DNA of 64,000 nucleotides from Capitulum mitella (taxonomy: Eukaryota; Arthropoda; Thecostraca; Pollicipedomorpha; Pollicipedidae): contig CP099841.1 in the NCBI GenBank assembly GCA_030062745.1, positions 21,827,398-21,891,397 on the forward strand, read 5' to 3'. Below are positions 1 to 12,000 of the stretch, piece by piece. The translations under genes and the position numbers were made by a program. The notes under the pieces were generated by a model, which was not told the DNA's origin, ran no database searches, and saw only the letters and a program-made list of their open reading frames with translations. Position 1 is the first letter of the stretch. Every line of letters starts with the position of its first letter.

Positions 1-554
1 TGCACCGTCCGTATTACTTTAAAAACCATTTTTAGTAGTTAAACGTGGTGTCCTTTTCCTGTTGCTGCGATTTCGCGTCACCAGATTGGTCGACACCTGA
101 GTTGACCCATGATCTTTCTTACTGGCTGGCGTGCTCGAGACTCCGAGGTGGAAGTCATTGCGCAGGCGCGTTCTGTGGGCGGCGGGCGCCTCCGTCGGCG
201 GCTGGCGGCCGTCCTGGTCCGCGGCCGGTGACGACACTAACGATGAGTCAGACGTCGTCGGCGGCCGGCCCCAGCCCGCCCCGGACGCACACCGCCGCCG
301 CCGCCACCGCCGACGGCGGCGCCCGGCTCAGCTCGGCAGCGTTCTTTGAACGTGCTGAACGACCGCGGACGCACCGGCCCGGCGGCGGCGGCGGCCCGCG
401 TCCACGCCGTTGTCTAGTCGGCGTCCGCCGCCGCGCCGCCGCGCCGCGCGGGGACCGGCGAGGTCAGTCGGCCGGCGGCCGGTGGCGCCATCTGCGCGGC
501 GTTTGCCGCCCCTGCCGCCGCCCCCGGGAGGGATCGATGGCGTGTCGGCCGGCC

Positions 555-593
<39 letters not shown>

Positions 594-950
594 GGCGCGC
601 GGGGAGCATCTGGCGGCGGGCCCGGCCGGCGGCCGACGCCGCGCCGGCCGGCACCGGGCCGGAGCCGGCCGGAGCCGGCCGGCCTGTCGGCGGCCCTCGC
701 TCCGGCCGAAGCCCGGCCCGGCCGGCCGGCCGGCCAGGGCGACGTGGCAGCAGTGGCCGCCAGACCGGCTCGCCAGACAATGGCGGTCCGGACGCGAAAA
801 AGCGGCCCCCGGAGCGGTCCGGCGGGCGCCGGCTCAGCCCGCTGAGACTGGTACGGCGGTCCAGTGCAGCCGGCGGGACCGTCCGGCGGCCGGTGCAGCC
901 CGCTCACCCGCTGTAGCGGATCGGCGCGATTGGATAGCTGTTTGATGTGT
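1..950. promoter_or_regulatory. CpG-island-like GC-rich block, probable 5' end of the ARID1 gene
   Basis: Very GC- and CpG-rich sequence with many GGCCGGCC runs, a CGG triplet run and several overlapping open frames on both strands that are low in complexity (Arg, Ala, Pro, Gly). It lies upstream of the ARID1 coding exons on the same strand, so a promoter and 5' exon are the simplest reading. An ATG at 243 opens a plausible Ala/Ser/Pro start, but that frame soon becomes Arg-rich. I could not find a convincing donor that joins it in phase to the exon at 4,078, which needs phase 0. GTCAGT at 463 would leave phase 1. I therefore do not call a coding exon here. Confidence 0.45.
558..590. repeat. 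(CGG)11 triplet repeat
   Basis: Eleven uninterrupted CGG units inside the GC-rich 5' block. One plus-strand frame and one minus-strand frame would read it as poly-Ala. Because the first exon is unresolved, it may be 5' UTR, coding or promoter DNA. Confidence 0.9.
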
Positions 951-3900
951 CTCCGTTTGATGAGAAAGTCAAGCAAAGGTGGCCTTCCCCTCTGTGTGTG
1001 CCAGGGTGTGGGCTTTGGAGAGGATCCGCCTCTAGTTTTTGCGAGATTTCTACTGAATATTAGTGGTGTTGCCCGGTATTGTCTGGAAAGAATTGCCACA
1101 AAAACTGTCAGTGACCCCACGTTCTTTGTTTGGTTCCGACAGTCCCGATTGGGATTATGGGAGGCATTTTCCATTTTTCGTGAACGATCGCGTCTTCTTG
1201 GAGAGAAGTTGGTGACAGAATCGTGCAGTGATGGTTAAGATCAGTTGATTATCTCCCGGTTGAGTTGCAGTTGGTGACAAAAAATAAAAAAAAAATTAAG
1301 TAACCAAACGAACGATCTGCCTGTTGAAAAGGGTAGTGTACCTCTTTTTCGCCAAGCACCTGCTTGATGTGCGTATGAACTAAAAGCTTTGGGTGCCGGG
1401 ACCTAGACATGACCTCTGAAGTTAGCAGTACCAGTCTGCTGAAGTGCCCTTTTTCCAGCGGTATTTTGGAAGGATGCCGTTCCGTGGTCTGGTCTCAGAT
1501 CTGGTCTCATTCATCCTGTTAGATCTTTTCCTCTGCGGTATAGATCCGGTGCATAATTCCCTTTTTTCCGTATGTGGTTGCTGAGCGATATCTCATTCCA
1601 CTGAGGAAACATTGCAAAGTTATGTGCCATTAGTGTAAACTCAAGTTGCGGGTTGTAGTTAGCTTCATGTCACCAAAAGTGGCGTACATATATTGGCCAG
1701 TCTTGGGCTAGATAGCTCAGTATGTGCTACGTGGCTCGGAATGACGAAGATCTATGGAGCCGTGTGTTCGATAAAGGGGACTTGTTGTGGACCAACTAAA
1801 CAGTCTCAATACACAGTCCTGTGCTGGACGTACACTTCCATGGACCTAACCTTTCCTTGCCAGACCAGTGGCCGGTATGTACGTGGACTTTCTGAAATGG
1901 CTGGAGAGACGAGGACGTGTCGCCGTCTCGCGGAGTTGAGCACGACGCTCTTGGCGTTACATGAAAAGGAAGTTGTAGCATAGAGGCCGAAGCATAGACC
2001 GGCGACAAAACGTTTGGATATGTCAGCGCCACGGACCCTCGCCACGCCTGGGGCGCCCCCTCAACTGACGCCATGTCAGCGGCTGTACGTCGGCTGGCGG
2101 GGCGGTGCCGGAGGCTGTACTGGCGACGGCTGCGCGCGGCGCCGGCCGGCCCGGCGGACGGTTGGCGGGCACTGCGCCCGGCTCCGAGGCTCGATACGGG
2201 CCGGCGCCGGCAGCCCGCCACCGCCGGACGTGCTCAGAGCCGTGTCTCCCGCCGTGCCCGCCGCCGTGCCGGGCTCCGAGAGCGGCGACCGGCCGTGTTC
2301 GGAGCGGACTTCCAGCCTCGGACGGTTAGAGGACCTTCCTTTTATGGTGGTACGTTCTGGCTGCCATGCATTGTTGCATCGGATTCAATGTTCGTTAGAT
2401 TTCGTTATACCATAAAGCATGTATAAAACCAAACACCAGTTTTGTTAAGGAAAGTTGAGCCTCGTGAGTTGGGATTGTCCTGGAGAAAAGTGTACTTTTT
2501 GCGTTGCATCAGCAAGGGGTACGAGCAAGGCTAGGGTAGGAAAACGTTTTTTGGGCATTTAGTACAAAGTTGAGCGTACATCTCCCCAGTTACGTGCGAA
2601 GACTCTCTCCAAGGTCAGTCTGCCTGCCACCCGTCCCCACACTCGGATACCCTCATCCGAATGGGCCAGTCTTCTTTGCAGAATCGTTGTTTCTGTAGAG
2701 CTGCAAAGATGTATGCTTTCTTCTCCGAAAGTTGCACCTGTCACCTGTACCACGCATTCATGTCGACCTCCCGCTGTGAGATGTGAGTCGTGTTAGCTCA
2801 TCGAACCACGTGCTGTCGTTTCCTTGAAAAGTCGTCGAACGTGTTCTTTGTTTTCACTGGATTGGTTCGTCGAGCAAGCACGATCTCGTAGAGAGTAGTA
2901 GCCCCGCCCATGTCAATAGTTACACGTGAGTCGGCATTTCACAAATTCCTTCGGATCAGCTGATCGCTGAATGGGTCCATCAAGAAAAGCCTGGGTTTTT
3001 GCATGGCCGCCGGGGCGGGGGAGGCAGACGGGGGTTCGCCGCCCAGACTGGCGACCGACGGTTTAGCGGAACGTTAAGTTTGCGCTAAGCGGGTTTTTAA
3101 GTTAGCGTGATGTTGTTTTTAAAGCAGTCGAAGATTTCAGGGAATGGGTCTTACCTGATATCATTCCGTGGTGCCTTGGTACATGTCAGACATGTTTTTA
3201 TTTCTTTTAAGGGAATTTTGTTGGTGACTGAGTACATTTTTAAGGCTCCTCCAGGGTTCGGACCTCTGTCAGTCCCCGTGTGACTACAAGACGAGTAAAA
3301 TAATACAGCTGGGTAGTAAACACGCTCGGGGCGGTACCACGTGGTTCTGCCGGCTGACCGCCAGCATGTCTGGCCCGGCGCGCCCCAATGACGTCATGGA
3401 ATCTGGACCGGGTGGGTGTGGCTGATGGGCAGGTGCTCTGCGAATTTGTGCCCGGACATGTGCTCTGCGAATTCCGGCCCTGATGCTCTCTCACATCTGC
3501 GCTTCGTTGGGGAGACGTATGTTTTTGCTTGACGTCCTCGCTATGGAGCCTTGCGTACCCGGCAAGGCCGCGTCCCCTGTCTACCGGTGACCGTTCCTTT
3601 CTCGGGGCAGGACCCCCTTGAGTCTTTTCTCCTGAGTATGGTCCGCTGTTCCTGCACCGAGACAAATGCCTTTACCCTTTTTATTACCACACTTTACCCC
3701 TTTCATCTTTGTGCCGGGCGTGTGCTGTAACGGGAATATCTCCGGCATTGTCCATTGCCTCGTCTCTATCCCGGTTAAGATGCCTAAATGGGAACATTTC
3801 CCCCGGCATTGCTTACCTGTTCCTGACCCGGTGGAAACTCCCGTCCTGACTGTCCGTCCGCCCCGGCTGGGCCCAGATATCCGCTGCACGTCTCCGGTCG

Positions 3901-4077
3901 GCCACTTCGCTGCTGAGCTGGGGTGACCAGCGGAGCGGGGCCGGCGGTCTGTGCCCCCGCCGGTGGCTCCTACGGTGCGTCTGCCGACGGTCGGTCCGAC
4001 CGCTGGCGGCTCACCCGGAGACCATACCTTTTGGCCGGTCCGAACTGGGCGACTGACGACCCTCTGTGTGCCGGCAG
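951..4077 (+). other. Presumed 5' intron(s) of ARID1, no exon identified
   Basis: Mixed sequence between the GC-rich 5' block and the first supported exon. A second GC-rich patch at about 2,010-2,330 has open frames, but they are Arg-rich and have no good splice pair. At 3,003 an ATG in good context opens a 25-codon reading (MAAGAGEADGGSPPRLATDG...) resembling the style of ARID1 N-termini, but the only nearby GT gives the wrong phase. A degenerate tRNA-like stretch lies near 1,710-1,785. At least one true 5' exon probably lies in this stretch or in the block before it. Confidence 0.4.
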
Positions 4078-7000
4078 GAGGTGGGCGCGGCGGAGGCGGC
4101 GGCCGTGCCTGACCGGGAGGCGGGACCTCTGGGGGGCCGGCCGAGTCCGGCGCCCGGTCGCCACGTCCCCATGTCACCTGCCGGAGGTGAGTCTGGAGAG
4201 CCGGGCCTGACGTTCACCTGTATGGTGTGTACTGCCGTGCTGTCAGCTGCGGACTGGCAGGGTGTGTGGCGAAAGTCCGTGCTGCTCATTTGCCGATCCG
4301 CCAGTTGAATTTACGGTGTCAGTGATGGTGACTGGCGCTAATCTTCACCTCCCCCGCGGTCCGTGTGTGGCGCCCCGCGGACTCCTCAGCCCGTGCCAGG
4401 TTTATTGTACTGGGTCAGCGGTGGCGCCGACGTCAGCAGGAGGGCCGTCACGTACGGCGGGGAACCGGGCGGCCCACCGACGTCTCCTGCGGCCGGCCCA
4501 GTCACGGCCTGGAATGTCTCTCGGTATTCCTCGCACGTCACCGGCCTGCCGGTGGGCCGGTCAGTACGGCACGCCTCCTGACCGCGTCCCCGGCCGTCCC
4601 GGTGGCGCCGAGGAGGGGGGAGGGGCGGCTGCCGGCCGTGACCGTGGCGGGGGCGGGGGCGGGGGCGGAGGCGGCCGGGGCGTTGTCTGGACGCGTGCCA
4701 GCCGTCACCGTACGGAGAGTGTGGGGGGGACGGGGCGGCGGGTTCCGGTCCTGATTAATGACGGCCAGCTGACGGGCCGGGCACGTGGCGGCCGGCCGGG
4801 GGACTGGCCGTGGCCCGGGACGCGGACCGGGGTGGGCCGGCCGGCCGCCGGCGACCCGGCGCGTCCGGCGCGCAGTCGGCGGTCGCCGGTGAGCGGGGCA
4901 CCGGTCGGCCGGGATGAGCGGCCGCCAGTTGGTGCCGAGTTGGGCCGCCCGGATGACGCCATTCGTCAGTGTCAGCTGGGCGGCGGGCGTTCGTTAGAGC
5001 CGCGGGAACTTCGGCCGGATCAATCAGAGCGCGCCGCCGCGGCCGCGGACGGAAGGCCGACCGGTGACCGGCGCCGGCCGGAACCTGCGGGAGGAGGAGG
5101 CAGCGCTGCCGGGGAACGCAGCGGCATCCTCAGCTCATTTCACGGGGTTGAGAGTGACGTCTTCCCTATCGTGGGACTCTGGCGCTCGTCTGTGGTTGAA
5201 ATGGCTCCACCAGGATTGCCCACCTGTTCTTGTCCCGAGGGCTGTATCCCGGCGGCGTGGAAAATTGTCGAAAGACCCGTCAGTTTGGTATATGGTGCTT
5301 CTGTGAGCTACGAGCCTACCTTGACAGCGGCAGGCCGAGTCATTGTGTGTTCATTTCGACCGCTGGGTGTGTCTGTTCCGTTCTTTTACCTGATTCCCCG
5401 GATATCTACGTATTTCCCACGGCCATGCTGCTGGACTTTGAAAGAAGGGCGGATTTCGGTCATGTGCGGCACCCGACTGACTCCGTGTGCGTCTGTGACC
5501 CCAGGTCAGCCGGGTCTGGGCCTGCCGCCGCGGCCAGCCGGGCCGCAGGAGGCTGGCGTCCAGCCCGGCCGGCTGGCGCCGCCGCCGCTGCCGTACCCGC
5601 CACCGTCTGGCGCCGCGCTCGGCCACAAGCCCGGCTACCTGCCGCACCCCGGCTACCGGGCCGGCCCGGAGCCGGGGCCGCCGCCGCCACCGGCTGGCGC
5701 GACGCTCCCGTACGGCGGCCACACGGCCATGTACGGCTCGCCGTACGGCCGGGCGGCGCCGGCGGCGGCGCCCACCGGCCAGCACTACCCCTACCCCGGA
5801 CACCAGGTGAGCCTGATGGCCGGCACTACCCGTACCCGGACAGTGGATGAGGCTGATGGCGGGCACTACCGTCTTTATGGTCACCATATTAGAGTGCAAG
5901 CGGGTTTGATCACGTGCGCCAGGCGATGGTGCTGGATGCCCTACACCCGCACGTTACCAGGTCGGGGTCGTCGAGTACGTGGTTAACGGGCAGAATTTCG
6001 ACTGGTCGGCGCCACGCAACCGGTTTGTGGTGATTGATTTCGCTGTCATTCGATTAATCCCGAGTTATTCGTGTTACTGAGTTGTAATTTCACTGACCAG
6101 GCACCAGCCGTGCTGGACGACATTTTGTTTGTGGCTGTTTTGTGGCGTCTGCTGTGGGCAGTATCCTGCCGTCCAGACTGGCGCCGTCTGACGCTCGGCC
6201 TCAGCAGCTGCCCCTGTGCCGGCAGCCGTGGTCGGGTGGCTCGGTGCTGCCCGCCGCCGGGAAGCCGGGCCCGCTGGTGGCGCCGCCGTCGCCGCTGTCG
6301 CCGCACTTACTGCGTCACCAGATGCAGCAGAAGCTGCAGTATGGCGCCGCTGGGCCGCCGCCGCCGGCCATGCGGCCGCCGGCGCGGCCGCCGGCGGCGG
6401 CGCCGGCCGTTGACGGCCCGCCGCTGGGCGGGGGCGGCACGGCCGAGCCGCCGGCCGGCCTCGGCCCGGCGCCGCCGCTGATGGGGCCGGACGGCACGGC
6501 GCTGGACGACGGCTCGCAGCACAGCACGCTCTCCAACGCCAGCGGCAGTGAGTGGCGCGCGGCCGGCTGGCGCCGCGGGCCCGCTGCGCCGGGCCGGGGC
6601 TCGCGGCGCGTTGCCTGCCGGGCGGGGTTTCATGGCGAGCCCTTTCGTCCAGTGGCCACTCGGCCGTGTCTGAGTGGTGCTGCTTGAATGGTTGCGTACC
6701 GGTTAGATTATTGCGATGACGTGTCGTACGTGGAACAGAGGTAACCGTACACTTGTGATCTGTGTGCCGTCTTCTTTTTTTCTCCTTAGAACACGTATCG
6801 TCGCGTGTGGATTTCTCGGATGATCGATGAGATGTTTGTTTTAGATTGATTCTTGGCTGCCAAGCAATCAGTACGACCTGGTATCGCTATTTTTGGCATC
6901 GATCCGCGATAATGCGATGTATAGATTAGACCCAGGATGACGTTAATTGGACTGGATTTGCATGTGATGAATTGGCCGGGCGCGGTCAGGTGTCGGATTC

Positions 7001-8789
7001 TCCTGAACGTACTCGTGCTTAATGAGGGCCACGCTGGTCCTACCGGGCGTCCTGGCGGTATCCGGACCCCGGCCGGCCTGAGCCGTACCGCGGAACCCGC
7101 CGCAGCCTCGCTGATCCCCGGCCTGCCTTAGGTGTACCGCGGACTCCGGCCACGGTGCCGCTAACCCCCGGCCACGGTCCCGCTTACCCCCGGCCGGCCT
7201 GAGCCGTACCGCGGAGCCCGCCGCAGCCTCGCTGATCCCTGGCCGGCCTTAGGTGTACCGCGGACCCGGGCCACGGTCCCGCTTACCCCCGGCCGGCTTG
7301 AGCCGTACCGCGGAGCCCGCCGCAGCCTCGCTGATCCCCGGCCTGCCTTAGGTGTACCGCGGACCCGGGCCACGGTCCCGCTTAACCCCGGCCGGCCTGT
7401 TGCAGACTCGGAGGACCTGTGCCGTTCGCCGAAGTCCCGCCGGGACGGGCCGGGCAGCCAGCCGGCCACGCCGCTGTCGGGCCTGGCGTCTCCGGGCGGT
7501 CCGGAGCCGGACGGCGGCGCCGGCCTGACCAGCCCGGTGTCGGGAGGGGCGCCCCCGCCCGGCTGGAGCCGCTCGCCCAGCTCGGTAAAGCCCATTTTAT
7601 ACGAGCGACAAAAACGCTCGACCACGCGCGGTTCTGCCGCTCAAACGGCCTCGCATGTCTCGCGACTGGCGAGTGGTGACGACTGATGACGTTTTATGGT
7701 ATTTACGCCAGTCAGCGATCGCTTGGACTCGGAGGTTTGCTGAACCACGCCCTAGCCTACTACACTTGGCGAAACGTAAAATTGCAGTTGGCCGCAGTCG
7801 GGTACTCGAATCAGGCTGGCGGGGCCAGAGTTATGACGAACTGTTACTTATGTATGACCATAGCAAACACGTGACGGCCACTGTGAGCTGTTGCAAGACG
7901 CGGTCGCTCTGCCGCCGCGGCAGGCAAAACCGCTCTTGTAAACTGGCCTTGAAGATAGCCGCGGCGGCGGCAGCGACAGCGGCAGCGGTCCATCGCCGCT
8001 GAGGGCACTGGTTACCGGTGGTGGGTGACGAATTCTTGACGTGACCGGTGACGGAGACGCGCTGCGACCGGAGACGGGTGACCTGGCCGGGCTCGTGACG
8101 TGACGGTGGCTGGTGACGTAGGGCAGTATTTCTTTGTGGTGGAAGTGTTGGAAACAGACATCTGATGGGCATTGATCTTACATCCGTATGATTTTCTTCG
8201 CCACAGCCTTCCATTTCTGGCAGCATTTCTTGTGGAATGTACGAAACGGCATGTGATATTTCCGACACGCGATATTTTGGAGTAAGGCCAAAGGTGCGTT
8301 TCGAATTTGGAGCGATCTCAACTGAGGGCGCATTTGTTTCAGACAGGCGGTTATCCGTATTCCTGAATCCTGTGCCCTCATGGTTTCATCTTCGTGAAAA
8401 ATGACCGTCACCGCCATCCAGCTTGCCCATAGAGAACGCCCATTTTTGAACAAAGTACATAAAAATACACCATTTCGTCTTCGGGGTAATTTTATGCCAT
8501 ATGTGCATGTGCGGAAAGCAAAACTACATTGTGATCAAGTGAAATATGCGATGAGTATTAGTTAAACAAGGTGTTCATTTGGTAAGGTAAAGTATTTCAC
8601 ACGAAACGCCTGCTGCCATTTTCGCCGGGCTATGCCGGAGATCGGTAAATGTTATGATATCTTTGTTTAGTGTCGTTGTTGAATGTCGAAGTCATTGATG
8701 AACTAGCTCTTCCACTTGCATTTTGGGGTTTTTCAGTTATGTTCGAGCTTTCGTCAAGACGCGGTTTTGGTCAGTGTAGACCAATATCT

Positions 8790-8852
<63 letters not shown>

Positions 8853-8989
8853 TGGCTAATGTTATGGGCAAAAATGCGAGGATAATGCGTTGCCTAAATG
8901 CCATTGTATATTTTTGTCAACTTTTGCTATTGTGTTGCATGTGTGCATATATGCCTATATGCGTCTTTGTTTTTATCCATCACCTCTGT

Positions 8990-9042
<53 letters not shown>

Positions 9043-12000
9043 ATTGTCATTTTTCCTAAAATCTTGTCACAGTCTACATTCTACATTCCCATATTGAGTT
9101 CTACATTCCCCGATTTTCGACACCTTTATCCGTTGTCCTGCGTTAACTCACCTAATGACGAACGTTTTTGACACTGCCTTATAGAGACGCTGTCTGATCA
9201 CCAAAATATGCTTGGATCCAAGGTTGAGTTGCTGTATGACTATTGACGTTTTCGCTGACTGTGACGCCTAGATGGGCAGAATGGACGCGGGGGACTGACG
9301 GTAGCGGAATGGGAGATGGGGCATTAGCGTGAGAACACAGGGCACAGAGAGCTCGTGACATGACTATACAGAGGGATCACGTTACAGGCCGGGAGAGTGG
9401 AGCGGTGCGCCTTTCAGGACCCGAGTCATATTGGTTATGGTCAGGTTGTCCGACTAGCAACGCTGAATAGGCTACGCCGTGTTATTGGCGTGCACTTTGG
9501 CCATTCCCTTCTGACCGTCTGTCTGTGTCGTCAGTAGCAGACCAGGTGGATGAATAGCAGGAGCTGCGGCTTCCCTTCTTACACGTCGGCGTCCTCTGTT
9601 CAACAGGTGTACCAGGAGGCCCCCGCAAGAGACGGGTATCCAGCATCAAAGGTCCACAATGGTCCATGTCTCGTGTTGTCTAGCTGGTGTCCGTGCAGTC
9701 TGTTATTGTGCAAGATGGTGGTGTTGTCGCTGCCTTAGGCTGCCTGAAATGGGTCTGCTGCTAAGCCCGGCTTTGGCTTTTTGTGTGCTTTAGCTCATGT
9801 TTATTGTTTAGACGCTTAGGGATTATATTTCATTGTTTGCTTCATTGCGATCGAGTATTTGACAACAGTAATGCAGGACCATAATGAAATCATGTTCCAT
9901 TCCTTTTTGCATTCGCATTCTCGTCACGGTGAAAATGGTGTTGCGCGGTTGCCGCTGGAAGTGGATCCTACCACGTAGCTCGATGGACAGGGCGAACAGT
10001 TGTTGAGTATCGTCTGTTGTCAGCTTTTGATCCCTTGGATACTCGTTGATGATTGCTGTGATGTTTTACATCATTAACCGTCAGACATTATCCTGGTGCT
10101 TGACCATCAGAAACTTGCCGTTGCATTGCGATGTCCTGAAATTGCTGCTAATTGGCGGCGCCGGTAGTTATCCTCTCATGCTTTTCTGTAATGTTCCCCA
10201 GGCACTACAAATTAGGCTAAGTAATATCCCCAATATCTCGCGCCATTCCGGTCTTATAAAAAGAACGCTTAATTGCATAAGTTCTGCGTCGTTGGCCCCG
10301 GCTCCGCTCGTTACCGAGCCGTTGCAAACGTTGTCGCATGCTCCCGAGCCCCGGAAGTCGTTTGCGAACTTTGCATGTGCATTATACGGTCATGCCACAT
10401 AACCATTCCTCCTGCCATTCTGGTGCTGCATTCATTTCCTGTTCAGATAGGGGGTTCATGCAAAAAGTTTTTCAACGCTAACGGTGGGCATTTCGGTTTT
10501 TTTGTGTGTATCGTTGCCTTGTCCAGGAAACCAATCAACAACTACCTATGGCGGAGCCTACAGCCTTTCGCTATTATTGTAAACTCGATTTGATGGGATC
10601 TTATATGAAACATGCATTTGTTTTCTTCGTGTTTTTATTGTCACCCTTCGTTGTGACCTTTTTTTGCCGCGTGCAGCATGGTGCGGAACCATTTCCGGCG
10701 TGACTTCTTCATGTTGTAGTGAGCGATGCTTCGATTGGACCCAGACTGCCCCCTCCCCCCTCCCGTCGGGACCGCCCGGGCAGGTGCCGCGCGGAGCCGA
10801 CTGAACTGTCACGCCCGTCCGGTGCCGTCCGCAGAAGGCCGAGAGTCTCAGCCGCCTGTTCGAGATGGACGACGCGCCCGGCCGCAGGGAGTGGCTCAGC
10901 CGGCTGCTGGCCTTCATGGAGGAGCGCGGCACGCCCATCCTGCAGTGTCCCACCGTCTCCAAGCAGCCGCTCGACCTCTTCAAGCTGTACCACTTCACCA
11001 AGGAGCGCGGCGGCTTCGTTGAGGTGAGGCCGGCAAGCCGGGCAGATGGCACTTCACACGGGGTTTGTGCTTCGGCGTTTGTACGGCCGTTGGCGGTCAT
11101 TCTTCCAGCGGGCCTGAGAGATCCTCCGTTTGCAGTGTGACGGTTGGATAGCTCGCCCGTGCTCTTCGTTCAGGCTTCCACACGATAATCTGGCCAGATC
11201 AACTGTTTGAATTTCGATTAGACTGACTGTTGTACGTGTTTGTCTCAGATAAGGATTGGTTAGGTTTTTGGAACCGAGTGTAGTCTGGTTGGGAGGCGCG
11301 AAACGCAGGTCGTATTTCTGTGCTTGGCTACAGAACGTGTTTTTTGCGAGCGTGATTTGTTCGAACGGTGGGACAGCACAATTTAATTGGAACCATTGGT
11401 TTGCAAGGTACCTGCCAGACGATTAAACCATCTTTGTTACCTTCTGTTTGGAACTCGACCTCGTCGGTAATGTTGGTCTTAACGCATGCGCATGCCTGCC
11501 TCCCAGGTGACGACCAGTAAGACGTGGAAGGACGTGGCCATCGTGATGGGCATCGGCGGTTCGTCTAGCGGCGCCTACACTCTGCGGAAGCACTACATGA
11601 AGAACCTGCTGTCGTTCGAGTGCCACTTCGACCAGGGCGGACAGGACCCGGCGCCGATCATCGCGAAGTTCGAGACCAAGAGCACCAAGAAGAGCAAACG
11701 CGCCTCCTCCCCCGGTGAGGCTTCGCTGACGGTGCCGTGCGGGGAGGCTGTGCGACTCTGAATCTCCTGTCGACTGACGTGAAGGGCTCCTGAGTCACAG
11801 GTCCGAGCGCTGCTCCGGAGTCATTTCCCATCTGGGAGTGATGTGCGAAATCGGTACCTTTTACTCGTCATTCCTCAGCGCCTTGACATTGCGGCCATCA
11901 TGGCATTGGACGACAGTAACTGTCAGCTGTGGTCGAGGATCCGCTAACCCCGCCGGCTGGCCGGTTGGCGGTGTTTGAGCCGAATCTGACCGCCGGCCAG

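Larger units (their letters stand above)
7585..10834 (+). other. ARID1 intron with two (TA)n arrays
   Basis: About 3.2 kb intron between the Ser-rich exon and the first ARID exon. I see no further exon that would fit phase 0 to phase 0. It holds two long TA arrays and otherwise unremarkable sequence. A minus-strand open frame at 8178-8453 is not recognisable. Confidence 0.6.

Noticed and set aside
243-845. ATG at 243 with a 200-codon open frame as ARID1 exon 1
   Set aside because: The frame turns Arg-rich in GC repeats and no donor gives the phase 0 needed to join the exon at 4,078.
1700-1790. tRNA-like sequence (TAGCTCAGTATG ... GTGTTCGATAA)
   Set aside because: A and B boxes are only approximate and no cloverleaf forms; too weak to list as a gene or SINE.
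3003-3077. MAAGAGEADGG... as the ARID1 start exon
   Set aside because: Good start context and family-like style, but it stops after 25 codons and the only nearby GT (3,061) gives phase 1 with a poor donor.
6162-6204. Acceptor at 6,161 adding YPAVQTGAV to ARID1
   Set aside because: The reading meets a stop after nine codons, so it cannot be the main isoform if the donor at 5,806 is right.
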